A DNA stretch of 64,000 nt from Erythroxylum novogranatense (lineage: Eukaryota; Streptophyta; Magnoliopsida; Malpighiales; Erythroxylaceae), in assembly GCA_029891385.1 (NCBI GenBank), contig CM057235.1, positions 9,233,001-9,297,000 on the forward strand, written 5' to 3'. The position numbers and the translations under genes were made by a program. This document shows, piece by piece, positions 32,101 through 43,654 of this stretch (the first letter of the stretch is position 1; the number at the start of each line of letters is the position of its first letter). Under the pieces are notes generated by a model. The model was not told the origin of the DNA. It worked only from the letters and a program-made list of their open reading frames with translations, and made no database searches.

Positions 32101-32331
32101 TATGGTATATAGATGAAAGTCTCCCTACTTACTATCATCAAGAATAATATAGTCACATTAATATAATAAATATAATGATTACTAAAATAATAAACATAAT
32201 AATTTAGATTAACATGAGCAACTCTATGATTTACTAATATTTCATCACTAATTCAACATTTTTGTGGACAACATAGTTACGTATTGAATCAAAAAAGCCT
32301 ATTGTAAATTGTGAATGGATGAATTTTGTAA
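32101..32331. other. AT-rich gap between pararetrovirus and gypsy LTR
   Basis: About 230 bp, very AT-rich (TAATATAATAAATATAATG). No coding or RNA signal seen. Could be the viral leader next to the movement protein or host flank. Confidence 0.4.
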
Positions 32332-32336
32332 CATCC

Positions 32337-32624
32337 CATTACTTGTGGGAGGATTAGAATAGTAAATGTGAGTGACTAATAAGAGTTAGAGATGCATTTC
32401 CATGTTCATGCATGATATGCCATACACTTATACATGAATAGTGAATTTATTTGCATATGAAAATAATTGTACATGCATTCATGAATAATTCTGGGTATAA
32501 TTGGATTGATTTGAGAATTATGAATGTTTTTATATTGGAAATATTAGTGATTGGTGGAAATGCCATATTTGTAGGTGTTGGTGAATTTTGGAGTTTCCTT
32601 TGAAAATTATGGAGTATTGAGAAA

Positions 32625-32661
<37 letters not shown>

Positions 32662-35291
32662 AAAAACAAGAAATTAAAAGAAGCTTGGGAGATAGTTGGA
32701 TTGTAAAGATGACAGTCAAGGGAGTTAGTTTTAAAAGAAACTAAGTTGGAACTTGGGTATTGGGTAAGTAACAAGTGTCTTTGTATTCTTATTAGAAGTA
32801 GGTTACTATTCTCTGAAAATTGACAGGTTAAGTCTTGTCTAAGTCCCTTCTTTATTTTCATCTTTCTAAAACTTCCTTTTTGGAGACCCAGAGTTTTCCA
32901 TCAAATACCTTATAAGAGACTTCTATGTTTTTCTTTTCTTTTACCAAACCTACTTTGCCATTTGTGTCCTCTATCCTAAGAAAAACCCAGAGCTGATCAT
33001 TTCACTCAGAGAAGTATGAAAATTTTGTGGAGATTAGGGCTTGAAGATTTTGGAGTTTCAGCAGGTAAGTAGTAAATAAATTTTTTAAAGTTGGGGATTC
33101 ATGAAACAAATTGCTAAGTTACTATCATTTGCATGAAAAATGATATTTTTGTGTTTGTTCATAAATACTGTAAAAAATCCAGTTACGGTGTTAATTTAGT
33201 GTTTGAAAGGTTATAAGCATTGAGTGTTGTAAAAGTGATTTTTTTGGACTTGGATGAGAGAGATAATTCAGGTAGGAGATGAGTTAAACATAAAGTGTTG
33301 AAAGCTGATTGTAAAAAAATTCGTGTTCTGATTTCGGGAGAAAATATGGACTTGATTTAGATAGATTCTGGCAAAGTTGTCTTCTGAAAAGTTGTAGAGC
33401 TTTTTTTTTATCTTTCCAATGGTAAATAGTATGAAAATTTGGGATATCAGAGTCAAAATTTATGATTCTTGTAAGTGGAGATGTTCTGGATAGAAAAGCA
33501 GACAATAGAAAAGCAGACGATAGAAATAAGACGATAGAAAAGCAGACGATAGAAATGAGACGATGGAAAAGCAGATGATAGAAAAGCAGACGATAGAAAT
33601 GAGACGATAGAAAAGAAGACGATAGAAATGAGACGATGGAAAAGCAGACGATAGAAAAGCAGACGATAGAAATGAGACGATAGAAAAGTAGACGATAGAA
33701 AATGAGACTATAGAAAATGAGACAATAGAAATGAGACGATGAGAAAGCAGATGATAGAAAATGAGACGATAGAAATGAGACGATGGAAAAGCAGACGATA
33801 GAAATGAGACGATGGAAAAATAGACGATAAAAATGAGACGATGAAAAATGAGACGATAGAAATGAGACGATGGAAAAGAAGACGACATAAATGAGACGAT
33901 GGAAAAGCAGGCGATAGAAATGAGACGATAAAAAATGAAACGATAGAACTAAGATGAAAGTAAGTTAGTGAGAAATGAATTGTGATTTCAATGATTCTAA
34001 AGAGGCATAAACCTAAGTGTTAGTTATACTTAAATGAAATTTGTTATGGGGATAGTGTTGAGAAGAACCATGGAATGATACCCAAGATTTATCATGAACA
34101 TGCATTGTAGAGTAACCTATGAGTAACCTAGATGGTCTCACTCAATTAATTGTTTGTTGTAAAAGATGTTTTGAATGATGATATTGATGTGGTTATATTA
34201 TGTTGATTTTAGACAATGAAGGTCCGGTGATTCTGATGTATAAATGAGTAAATTACGTGCTCCTTGTATGTGAACATGACGAAATAAGTGCTTCAAATGT
34301 GAAGGTTGTGAGTATGCATATGAATGCAAAAATGTGCTCAGCAGTTCTGTTGAATGTCAGACTAAGGTCTGACTATGAATGTGATCTAAAAGTGAATGTG
34401 CATCCATGTGATTGACTGAGGTTATGTTATGTGAAATATTCATTTCATGAATGCATGAAAGATAAAGCAAGTTATGACCGGAGTCGCCAGGATAAAGAGC
34501 TTAAAGCTCAGAATGTGATTAGAGCCTCGGGCTTGATTGTGAATGTACCCGGTATCCACTAAGGGATATGGGACAAATTATGCTACTGCTTGATATCCAC
34601 TAAGGGATATGAGCGAATGAAAAGGCACTCAGTCATAATGACAATAATAAATGAAAGTGAGTCTCATGTGCATTGCAATTCTAATTAATATGTGCGTTTC
34701 ATATGAATGATATGATCGATATGATTGTTCTAAAGGTGAGAGGTGATACATTATGATTATGCCATGCTATGATTAATATGTTATGTGTAATGACGTGATG
34801 CATCAATTGAGTGAACCATCGATGATGGGCACCTCATTGAGTTCGCAAAACTCACCAAAATTGCAATGTTGTCTTTTCAGGATCGAGAGACGACTCTAAC
34901 TACTAAAGAGGCTCTACTAGCCAGGTAGATTGTGATTGGTGAGAGAGATCATGGCTCAAAGGTCGGTCAGCTGGGGTTCTTTTGGGTGATTTAGATAACT
35001 TTGATGCACTTTCCTCATTCATGTAGTACTATTGTATTAGGTTTCTAATGATGTACTTATGGATAATGTTGAAAGTCAATGTAGACTTCAATTTGGTGAA
35101 ATGCAATGAGGAAAAAGAAAAGTTGGTTTTAAAATATTGTGATCTTCTTATGATGCTTTATAAGTGAATTATGTTACCATGCCATATGAAGAGAAATTAG
35201 TGATCGATCGTAGCTCGCCCTTATCGTAGGATATGTATCGGAATGACCTTCGGGTATCCCAGTATATATCCTACAGTAAGGGGGTTCTACA
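32337..35291 (+). repeat. 5' LTR of long-LTR gypsy element
   Basis: Begins TGTAACATCCCATTAC and ends GGGGGTTCTACA. It aligns in parts with the solo LTRs at 35638-38365 (reverse) and 49608-52295: the CTCACC/CACCAAAATTGCAATGTT segment, AGTAACCTA near 34093, GAGTGAACCATCGATGATGG near 34818, and TCGGTCAGCTGGG near 34960. It contains a (TA)n tract (32627-32658) and a 470-bp GACGATAGAAA array. The minus-strand open frame over the array is only a repeat translation. Confidence 0.85.
33484..33955. repeat. GACGATAGAAA minisatellite in gypsy LTR
   Basis: Some 35 degenerate copies of a 12-15 bp unit, alternating AGCAGACGATAGAAAA and GAGACGATAGAAAT. Sits about 1.15 kb into the LTR, at the position where two related solo LTRs have CG-rich CTCGTCGCGACG arrays. 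Confidence 0.95.
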
Positions 35292-35297
35292 TTTAGG

Positions 35298-35309
35298 TGG
35301 TATCAAAGC
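35298..35309 (+). other. Primer-binding site, initiator tRNA-Met type
   Basis: TGGTATCAAAGC, one base from the TGGTATCAGAGC complement of plant initiator tRNA-Met, 6 bases after the LTR end. Confidence 0.8.
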
Positions 35310-35399
35310 ATGGTTTGGCATCTGTTGGGACATATAGGAATGTTAGGTATAAATTATCTTGAAACATGCGGATAATGATTGAAGTTATTAATTGTTATA

Positions 35400-35637
35400 G
35401 GTCATCTGCTCTAGGTGATGAGGTTGATCAACCTGCTGACCAAAGATCTGTAGGAGCCAGTAGAGAGTCCTCGGTACCTCAATATGAGGGGTTGCCTCCT
35501 AGAGTTCCCGAGAAGGGAGAGGAGGTATGATAGGCTACGGAAGCAGGGAGCTGTGGACTTCTATGGCAACATAGACCCTGCTGAGGCCAAGGGATGGTTA
35601 GAGAGGACTGAGAGAGTTTTTTATCAGATGGATTGTG
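35400..35637 (+). pseudogene. Long-LTR gypsy gag, N-terminal part
   Basis: Plus-strand translation near the solo-LTR insertion reads RLRKQGAVDFYGNIDPAEAK then GWLERTERVFYQMDC, the usual start of plant chromovirus gag (capsid). It stops at the solo LTR and resumes at 38371 after removal of the LTR and one TTGTG. A stop precedes the segment, so it is not expressible. Confidence 0.75.
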
Positions 35638-38365
35638 TGTAGCACCCCACTCTCGCCAGACCCGAACCCGATATCGATGGTGATATCCGAGCCCGTGACC
35701 CGCGAGGGTGGTATGCTAGAGCAGACCATGCAGTTTTAAAACTCATTATGAAATCTTTTTCTTTTTGAAAACACTCGAGTGCGTAGAAATCAATAAACAA
35801 TTTGGGGACCACAATATGGAAACATTTTAAATCAAACACTATTTCAATAATCAATTCACAATATAATATTAATCAGTTGGGGCCCTCTAAAATAACAGTA
35901 CAATTCATAAATCAGAAAGAATCAAATGCAGACATGAGACTGATCCCGACCTGAACTCTGACTTGCTTGCTGAAATCATACTCTCGTTTGTCTAACGGGG
36001 TACTAGCCAAATCCTGAAAAATAATTGTAATGTTGGGTGAGTTTGCGAACTCAGTGAGAAACCATCATCGATGGTTCACTCAAATCATGCATTACGCAAA
36101 TTGCGTACAGCACGGCACAGTAATATTCAATTAACATCATTATATAACAATTTACAGTAGTCTATAACAGTTTACAGTATTAAGTAGCAATTTACAATAG
36201 CATATAACAGTTTACAGTATCATATCCCAATTTACTGATAAATCATGGCATCACGTAATCGATCGATGTCATACAAAATCATTCATGTGTATACAATGCA
36301 TATGTGACTCTTTTCCATTATTGATATTGTGCCCAAGTGCTCGGTCGGATTCGATGGGGGCGCGTCGATTTCTCCCCTCGGGCTCGAGACCGGTCGATGC
36401 GATGTTCGAGCTCGAGGCTCTTTTCAGTGATCATGCATTTATGCATGCAATGCAGTGTTTAGTAATTCAGTGTATGGCTATAAAAGCCTAGTATTACATT
36501 CCTCAGTATCATACAGTAATCCAATCCAATACAGTAGTCCAATCCAATACAGTAGAAACATGCCATTCGATCATGTATAATTCAGTAATCATGCAATTTC
36601 ACATTGGCAAGTAACTTCACGTTGAGCAATTAGACAGTCAGGAATTTGAGAAACCAACTAGGTTACTCACCTGTTACTTCCGAGCTACTGCCTGGAAGTT
36701 CCAGCAATGTCCGTGGAATGACGATCCAACGGCGCCTCTATAACAGTAAAATACAGTCCCATTATTAGATGCTTAATTAAACAATTCAGTGATGCATACG
36801 TCTCTATGAAATTATGTACAATGCATGTTCACGATTTTCCCGGCGCTAAAACCCAATTTTGAACTCTTATTTCCCATTCCAACTCTTCGCTCAATTGATC
36901 GACAATAATTGATCAAATCCTAAAATTCAGTTCAATTACCTCAATTCATACTCCCTATAGCAATTCCCTATCCATTGGGTCAAAACCTCTATTGAAAATC
37001 CCAATTAAAATTTCAATTGTCTCAATTCAATACTTAGGTCACACTATGAACCATAATTGACCTTATTCTCTATGAATCAATACCATTTAAATAAATTTCA
37101 ATTCTCATAATTATCCTCAATTGTAGACCTCTTTCTCTAGTTCATAATGATTCAGGAATCACCTCAATCGGAGGTCTATACCGTAAGTTATGCCCAATAA
37201 ACAAACACTCATTCAATCAGAAAAGCCCCTTTCGCCGCGACCTTGCGACTCTCGTCGCGACGTATACGGGCCGCTCGCCTCGGCGTAAAGCACGCTCGCC
37301 GCGGCGTGCGTCCTTTTCCCGCTCGTCGCGACATAAGCCAAAAGGCTCGTCGCGACGTGCATCCAGGCGCTCACCGCGGCGTCCCGCTGCGCTCGTTGCG
37401 GCGAGCACCAAATTTTCTCGCCGCGACGAGGCGCGCCAGACGTCGCGACGTGCTACTGCGCCACCTTCTTCTCCGATCGATTTTCCGCCATTAATGCTAT
37501 TAAAACTCAACATTTAACACCCTAACTACTCAATCTAACCCAATACATGCCATAAATGCTCAAACAACCAGTAATAACAACATTAAAGCCATAAAAACTT
37601 ACCAATCGAAGATCAAAACCACAAATCACCGTAACCCTAAAACTTTCTCAAATCAACGATTAATCCACTCTCAATCCTTCTCAACCTTCATCAATCACAA
37701 TAAACCAGTTAGGCTAGCATAAGGAGAAGAAAACCATAAAGAAAGATCAAAGAATCCTCACCAATGAGGAAGGAATCGGAGATCGCCGTAGAGAAGAGAA
37801 GGAGAATGCGATAATGCCTTAGGTAAAATTCCCAATTTCTCAAACCTACCTATTTATAGACATAAGTCTCCAATTCAGTCCAAATTTCAGTCTCTAAATT
37901 TCAATGGCTCAACATTTTAATTCCTAACAGTAAAACTCTAATTTTTCCATCGCCATTGGACAATTCTTTCGATCTTATCTGATCGATCGATCATCACTCC
38001 AAAATTTTCGGTCCGGGCATTTTATCCCGAATTTCCCAAAAATTTCCTATAAACCACTATCAATTATCAATTACACTTAGACTATTCTAAATCAGTCATT
38101 CGAACCCACTTACTCCCAATTCTCGATTAATCGATCCTAATCCAGTCAGTTCAGTCAGTTTCCAATTCGCAATCCAATCAATTCATACTCACAATAAAAT
38201 GTTGGAAAATCATGAATGCATGTACCTATGAATAAATGCATATGCAAGAAACCTGTTTCTCTATGATCAGAGGCCAGTAACATGTTCAATCGGTAAATGC
38301 AATGAAACCTATCAGTCCGTCCTAATTACCCAAAATACCCTTGCTAACAGTAACGGGATGTTACA
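35638..38365 (-). mobile_element. Solo LTR inserted in gypsy gag (TSD TTGTG)
   Basis: 2728 bp. Plus strand begins TGTAGCACCCC and ends GGGATGTTACA, so the LTR reads on the minus strand (TGTAACATCCCG to GGGGTGCTACA). Duplicates TTGTG at 35633-35637 and 38366-38370 are exact. No interior remains, consistent with recombination between two LTRs. It shares the middle region (TATAGACCTCCGATTGAGGTGA in complement) with the LTR at 49608-52295. It contains a CG-rich repeat block at 37230-37466. Confidence 0.9.
37230..37466. repeat. CG-rich CTCGTCGCGACG array in solo LTR
   Basis: About nine to ten degenerate copies of CTCGYCGCGRCG spaced about 22-28 bp in otherwise AT-rich DNA. The core TCGCGA is palindromic. 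Open frames on both strands here are repeat artefacts. Confidence 0.9.
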
Positions 38366-38370
38366 TTGTG

Positions 38371-38780
38371 AGCCTGATGAGAGGTTTGACTATGCAGTAT
38401 CATTACTGCAGGGCGCAGCTTACTAGTGGTGGAAGACTGTTCCAGGCAGTACCACCAGGCCTTGTCAATTGAAGTGGGAAGACTTTCTGAGAGTCTTCAG
38501 AGACAACTACATGCCCAAGGTCTACTTGGACATGAAGATGCAAGAGTTCTTAGAACTGAAGCAGGGCAAGATGTCAGTGGCGGACTATGAGGTCTGATTT
38601 AATGAATTGATGGGTTATGCTACTGCATTGATTCCTACCGAAGAAGATAAGTTCAGGAGGTTTGAGAATGAGCTAAACATGGAGATCAGGACAAGGTTGG
38701 CGAGGTCAAACATAGGCACTTTCACTGAGTTGAGAGCTGCCTCAATTAGAATTGAACAACTGATGAAGGAGAATCTTTAA
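38371..38780 (+). pseudogene. Long-LTR gypsy gag, downstream part
   Basis: Continuation of capsid coding. Frames include LMRGLTMQYHYC, then segments matching WEDFLRVFRDNYMPKVYLD and MQEFLELKQGKMSVADYEV, and LRAASIRIEQLMKENL at the end. Several single-base slips and stops break it. The zinc knuckle and pol are absent, the gag ending abruptly at about 38780 next to an LTR-end fragment. Confidence 0.7.
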
Positions 38781-38803
38781 AGAAAAATTCGGGGTCCAAC
38801 ACT
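38779..38803 (-). repeat. Tiny LTR-end fragment
   Basis: AAAGAAAAATTCGGGGTCCA followed by ACA matches the right end of the insert at 43448-47393 (47372-47393) with two or three differences. In complement it is the TGTTGGACCCCGAA start of that LTR family. Only about 25-29 bp match, and it sits exactly where gag homology is lost. Confidence 0.5.
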
Positions 38804-38989
38804 ACTTGTTTGAACCAAGCAATTGTTAAAGTGAGGCAAGTTAAATTTTAAAAATTTTATATTATATGACTGATATGCCTGATAGCATAACAATTATTAG
38901 ATTAAGGTTTCTTACGCTTAAAGGCCCTAACTTAATGTTAAGAAAATGTGGAAGCCAATAAGTTGACTATTTAATTCATAGGGATATGA
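38804..38989. other. Unassigned AT-rich spacer
   Basis: No coding style, repeat or RNA signal recognised between the gag remnant and the LINE. Confidence 0.4.
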
Positions 38990-38996
38990 AGAAGTT

Positions 38997-39930
38997 ATGG
39001 GGCCTACTTTTGAAATAGAAGCACAATTTGAAGTATCAACACATATTTTGATAGGGAAAAATCTTATAGAGATTGAAACAGAAGCACAACCTGATATAGC
39101 GCCTACCCCTCAATTATTTTTGCAATCACAGCCTCCCACTGCTAACAATGTTAACACTTTGGTTAAGGTTGACGGACACTCTTTGAATGTTTCAACATCT
39201 ACTATGATACCTATAAAAGGCGAACCTAATAAAAAGTACTCAAATTAAACCTAGCAAGAATTCTAATGTGGATGAGTTTGAAATGGCTGTTAAAAGGAGG
39301 TTCAACAGGAAAAAAAAGGTTCCCATTGGGGAAACCAAACCATGTCTATAATTGTTTGCAAAATTAAGGGGGCCAAACCCTTCACAAAAAAAATTTTATG
39401 AGGAACTTCTCCTCCATAATAAAGCTTTCATATCTAGTTTCTTGGAAACCTAAATAAAGTTCATAAACTGCAACATTCTCTATTTTTTTCCTAGTAATTG
39501 TAACTTGCTATCTAATTATAACCATAATCCTAATGGTAGAATCTTAGTTATTTACAATACCTTAGAAATCACTAGCACTATTGACTTCGCCACTAAGCAG
39601 ATGCTACACTTTGAAGTCGACCAGAAGGAATCAAGTATGTCCTTCTACACTACTTTCATCTACGCTCATAACATTGCTTATCAACGATCTACTTTACGGA
39701 ACCAACTTCAATCCTTAACAACCATTATTTCTCAACTGTAAATTATAAATGGAGATTTCAATGCTTTCATTAACCTTCAAGAAGCACAAGGAACCAGATA
39801 TGTTGGAATACCTTATAACGAGAAGAGACAGTGCTTGGTTAATATCCAAGTCACAGATATCCCTTAGAGGGTAATTTTTTCTCCTAGTGTAATAATCAAG
39901 AAGGTGATAACTTCATTTAGAAGAAGTTTG
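38997..39930 (+). pseudogene. LINE ORF1 end and AP endonuclease
   Basis: 38997-39248 is an open piece of probable ORF1 C-terminus (no recognised domain). From about 39339 the ORF2 start is recognisable: CKIKGANPSQKKFYEELLLH and AFISSFLET, where the ET corresponds to the catalytic Glu region of endonuclease. Then come NGRILVIYN (39531 onward), SFYTTFIYAHNIAYQRSTLR, and, after a stop, INGDFNAFI, the conserved D-x-N motif. The enzyme would nick target DNA. In-frame stops are frequent. Confidence 0.65.
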
Positions 39931-40639
39931 ATTGATGTTTGGAAAACTAGATATGGTTAACAACCTATTCCAATTGCTACTCTCACTTTAATAACCAATG
40001 TATTTTAGATCATTCAGCTATAACAATATGCCTATCTTTAGAAAGAGTTAGATTTCCTTTCAGATTCAACAACCTACTACTTGAACTTGTTGAATTTGAT
40101 GTATTCTAAAATCCTTATGTACACATTTACAAGGTTCCAAACAATTCATTCTTGTGAGGAAGCTCTCCCTTATTAAATAAGAAATGAAGGAGCTTTTTAG
40201 AAACAACATTAACAATACCTATCATTTGTTGACCAATGCACAAGCAGGTTTGAATAGAATCCAAACTCTACTCTAAGATGATCCATCCTCTCTATTCTTA
40301 ATAAAGCAGGAATGATCAACTATTCAACACCTTTCCATAGCTCTTACCTATTATTACTCCTTAATGAAAGAAAGAACATAAGTAGCATGATTGAAAGGGG
40401 AGTTGATAGAAACACTGCTTACTTCTATAGAAGGTCATCTCCAGGTAAATCGACAATTAAATCATCTCATTGATGCATAATAATCAGTTATTAAACCCTC
40501 AAACATCCTTATTGCATAAGGCATATGATTATTTTTCTTAGATTCTGACAACCATATCATAGGCTACATCTTCTCAACATTTTTTGAAGGAACTTATACA
40601 ATGTCAAATACCATAAATTAAAGCTAATGAGTTAACTCA

Positions 40640-41761
40640 ACTTGTTACCAGTTAAGAAATTGATGTAATGTTGAAATCCTTGAACCCCCACAAATCCCCT
40701 AGTCTGAATGGCTTCAATCTAATGTTCTACAACAAGGCTTGACACCTTCTTAAGCTTACTGTGATAACTTCAGTTCTTGAATTCTTCAAAGGAGAAAGCT
40801 ATTGACTAAATTTAATTGTACCTTTATCACTTTGGTGCCTAAATCTGGTAAGCATGTCACTTTCTTTAATTTTAGGCCCAGATCTTATTGTAATATCATT
40901 TACAAAATCATTTCAAAGGTTAAAGAAAGTCCTAGCCAATTATATTGAATTATCATAAGGGGCTTTCATTTCTAAAAGAATTATAGGAGACAATTTATTT
41001 CTTCTACAAGAACTCATCAAATTCTATGGTTTTATAAAAGGAAGAAAGAATCGTTTTCTCAAAGTAGACATCAGAAAAGTGTTTGATAGTGTTGACTGGT
41101 ATTTTATACTCAATACACTTGGGCTTTGAATTTTCCTCCAACTTTCCTAAAATGGATAACTTAATGTATCACCAACCCCACCAATAAAATTATGGTGAAT
41201 GGACTGCCTAACATGCATTTCAAGAGCTATAGGGGGATTCAACAAGGTGACCCCTTATCCTTATATCTTTTCACTCTTGTCATAGAAGTGTTTAACAGAA
41301 CTCTAAAGGTAGTCATTGCACATACTAATGTTTTTAGGTATCACTCTAAATGCACCAGCCTGAGGATTACGAACCTTATCTCTACAGATGACCTTGTTTT
41401 ACTTTCAAAAGCTAATTAGATATGAGTCACTACTTTGATGAAAGCTCTTATAATCTTCAACATACTATCAAGTTTGGAGGCTAATTTTGCAAAAATTAGC
41501 TTTATATTATCCAAATCTACTTTGTGGAGTGAAATAACAATACATTCTATCCCAGGTTTCAAATTTCAAGCCCTCTTAGTGGTATACCTTAGCATTCCTA
41601 TTACCAACTCTAACCTTACTATTGCTAACTTCTACTTATTGGTTGAAAGGATCAAAAGCAAAATTGATAATTGGAGCCCCAAAATTCTATCTATTGCAGG
41701 AAGGTTGTATCTCATTTCCTTTATATTGAATTGTATAATGTGTTTTGGGTTGTTTATTTGA
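40640..41761 (+). pseudogene. LINE reverse transcriptase
   Basis: Conserved blocks in order: ISKRIIGDNLFLLQELI (about 40972), FLKVDIRKVFDSVDW (41055), GIQQGDPLSLYLFTLVIEVF (41230-41292), and the catalytic box, here STDDLVLLS (41387-41413), where the usual aromatic-Ala-Asp-Asp keeps both Asp. The thumb follows: LEANFAKISFILSKS, VVYLSIPITNSNL, SKIDNWSPKILSIAGRLYLI. The last two open stretches are 41192-41419 and 41435-41761, with a TAG between. This is non-LTR type RT, distinct from the others in the window. Confidence 0.8.
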
Positions 41762-42471
41762 TCATTTCCAAGAAAATTATTAAAACTATAGAGAGGTTTT
41801 TTAACAACTTTTTTGTGGAATGGATATGAAAATTCTTTCAAAAGGTCATAATGCAATGGAAATATATATGTCTACCAAAAGAAAATGGGGGTTTGGAATC
41901 ATATCGTTGAAGCTGTTGAATATTATAATGTTGGCTAAAAGACTATGGAGGTTGACAATGGATAAACAAGCTCTTTGGTGTCAATAGATGCATAGTTTCT
42001 TCATAAAAGGGAAAAGCATTTAGAGTATTCAAAGTAAATCAAACTTCTCATCCATATGGAGGCCCATCCTATGAACAATGGAACTTATGAGGCATGAACT
42101 TATCACCATTACTAGAAATGGTCAAACAACTCATTTTTGGTTTGATAGTTAGTTGTCTGGTGGCCTGTTACATAATCTACAGGGTATGTAGAGACTCAAA
42201 ATAGTCTTACATTCAAAAATCACTGTAGCACTGGCTTTAAACCATTGGAGTATATTTGATCACAATGCAGTACCAACTTCCATCTATCTCGAGCTACTCC
42301 AAACCAATCTACATGAAGATGAGGACAGAATTATCTGGCAACAATCTAGGAATGAGACCTTCCCTAGTAAATCTTTTCAGGAATTACTTCAAAGGCAGCC
42401 TAGCCTTCTTCTTTAGACTAGAGTGTTCTAGGTAAAACACTTTGTAGATGGCTATGACATTATGTCTACCA
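41762..42471 (+). pseudogene. LINE ORF2 C-terminal region, first part
   Basis: Broken frames with ICLPKENGGLES, LAKRLWRLTMDKQALWCQ and TTHFWFD, which are the family words W-x-x-CxPKxxGGLG, K-x-x-W-R and F-W-x-D-x-W. It ends at 42471 where the gypsy element 2 starts and resumes at 54915. Confidence 0.65.
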
Positions 42472-43447
42472 ACAGTTGACAAGCTAATTGTACGTTGCTA
42501 CGCTAGTCTAAATAAAATAACTAGACCTACTACTATAGCAGTGGTGAGTCTAGGTTGATCCCACAAAGAGTGTGTGTAAAGTTTATGAAATAAAATTAAC
42601 CGATATTTACACTTAATGGGGGGTTTTGGATTTTTGAAAAAAGAAAATAAAATGAAACTAACTAATAAAAATAAATTAACGAAAACATGTAAAAAATGAT
42701 ATAGGTGGGAAATTCAATAGGGATCTAATTCTTTGGTTCAATCTTGGCCTACACCCTAATTAAGCATATTTCATTAATTTGTTGTTCTTTAACCTCTCCT
42801 AGCAACTATTAATCATGGGTTAATAATTAACCTGAGTTTTCCCTTAGGTTTTGGTTAATCAAGATACGATCGTTAATTAAACCTAACCACCGAACAACCT
42901 AGGATACGATTTCTAGATTTAATTAGGCAATATCATTACAAACTAGAAAAACTGATTAATTAATGAAACGATCACATACGATGCGTCATTTATCCTAGGT
43001 CATGTTATCCTTAATGATTACAAATCATTAGTCACTACGCATAAATTTCAACATAACAATTATAGATTATATCGAAATTCTAGCAATGGGTTTGCAATTA
43101 ACTATTCAATAAATCCATTAAAATCATCATCTCACAATACCCAATGGATTTATACATAAATAATTGAACAATAACCAAAAACCTGATTATCCATACACAA
43201 TACCTAAATTAATTAACATAGGATAACACAATCAATTTCTAATAAGAGAAGGAAACAAAATAATAATAAAAAATACTTTACCCAGATCATCAGTGTTGAT
43301 GTTGCCTCCTAACCAGCGTCGGGATGCCTAACCCTTCATGGGTCTCGACGTTGCCTTCGATTATCCCTCACGTTGCTCTCACTGCATTTAGCAGTCCACT
43401 GCGTTAAACGCACCCAGCTCTGCTCTCAATGTGTCTGCCCCTCTGCG

Positions 43448-43654
43448 TGTTGGATCCCGTTTCCGGAACCCAACTGCATAAACTTAACACTTTCACTCTT
43501 GCTTTAATACCACCTATGTTGGATCCCGTTTCTTGAACCCAACTGCATAAACTTAACACTTTCACTCTTGCTCTGATACCACCTATGTTGGATCCCGTTT
43601 CTGGAACCCAACTGCATAAACTTAACACTTTCACTCTTGCTCTGATGCCACCTA
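43448..43654. repeat. Three 69-bp tandem units containing LTR end, PBS and leader
   Basis: Units 43448-43516, 43517-43585 and 43586-43654 are nearly identical. Each starts TGTTGGATCCCGTTT and, in complement, contains TGGTATCAGAGC or a variant (43501-43512, 43570-43581, 43639-43650). Open frames across them are artefacts of the repeat. Confidence 0.95.

Larger units (their letters stand above)
32337..38790 (+). mobile_element. Gypsy element with long LTR, truncated in gag
   Basis: A 2955-bp 5' LTR (TGTAACATCCC to TTCTACA), a PBS 6 bases later, and gag up to about 38780, after which homology stops. No pol or 3' LTR is in the window. The TGTAACAY-CCC start, long LTR and TGGTATCA-type PBS are common in plant chromovirus (Tekay/Del-like) gypsy elements. 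The gag is split by a solo LTR of the same broad family in opposite orientation (35638-38365). The candidate left target-site duplicate is AATTT at 32332-32336. Confidence 0.8.

Noticed and set aside
33460..33888. 142-codon minus-strand open frame rich in SFYRLIF words
   Set aside because: It is the translation of the GACGATAGAAA minisatellite; repeat unit length keeps the frame open. No start context or domain.
37217..37513. Arg-rich open frames on both strands
   Set aside because: Produced by the CG-rich array inside the solo LTR; both strands are open at once, which reflects absence of AT-rich stop codons.
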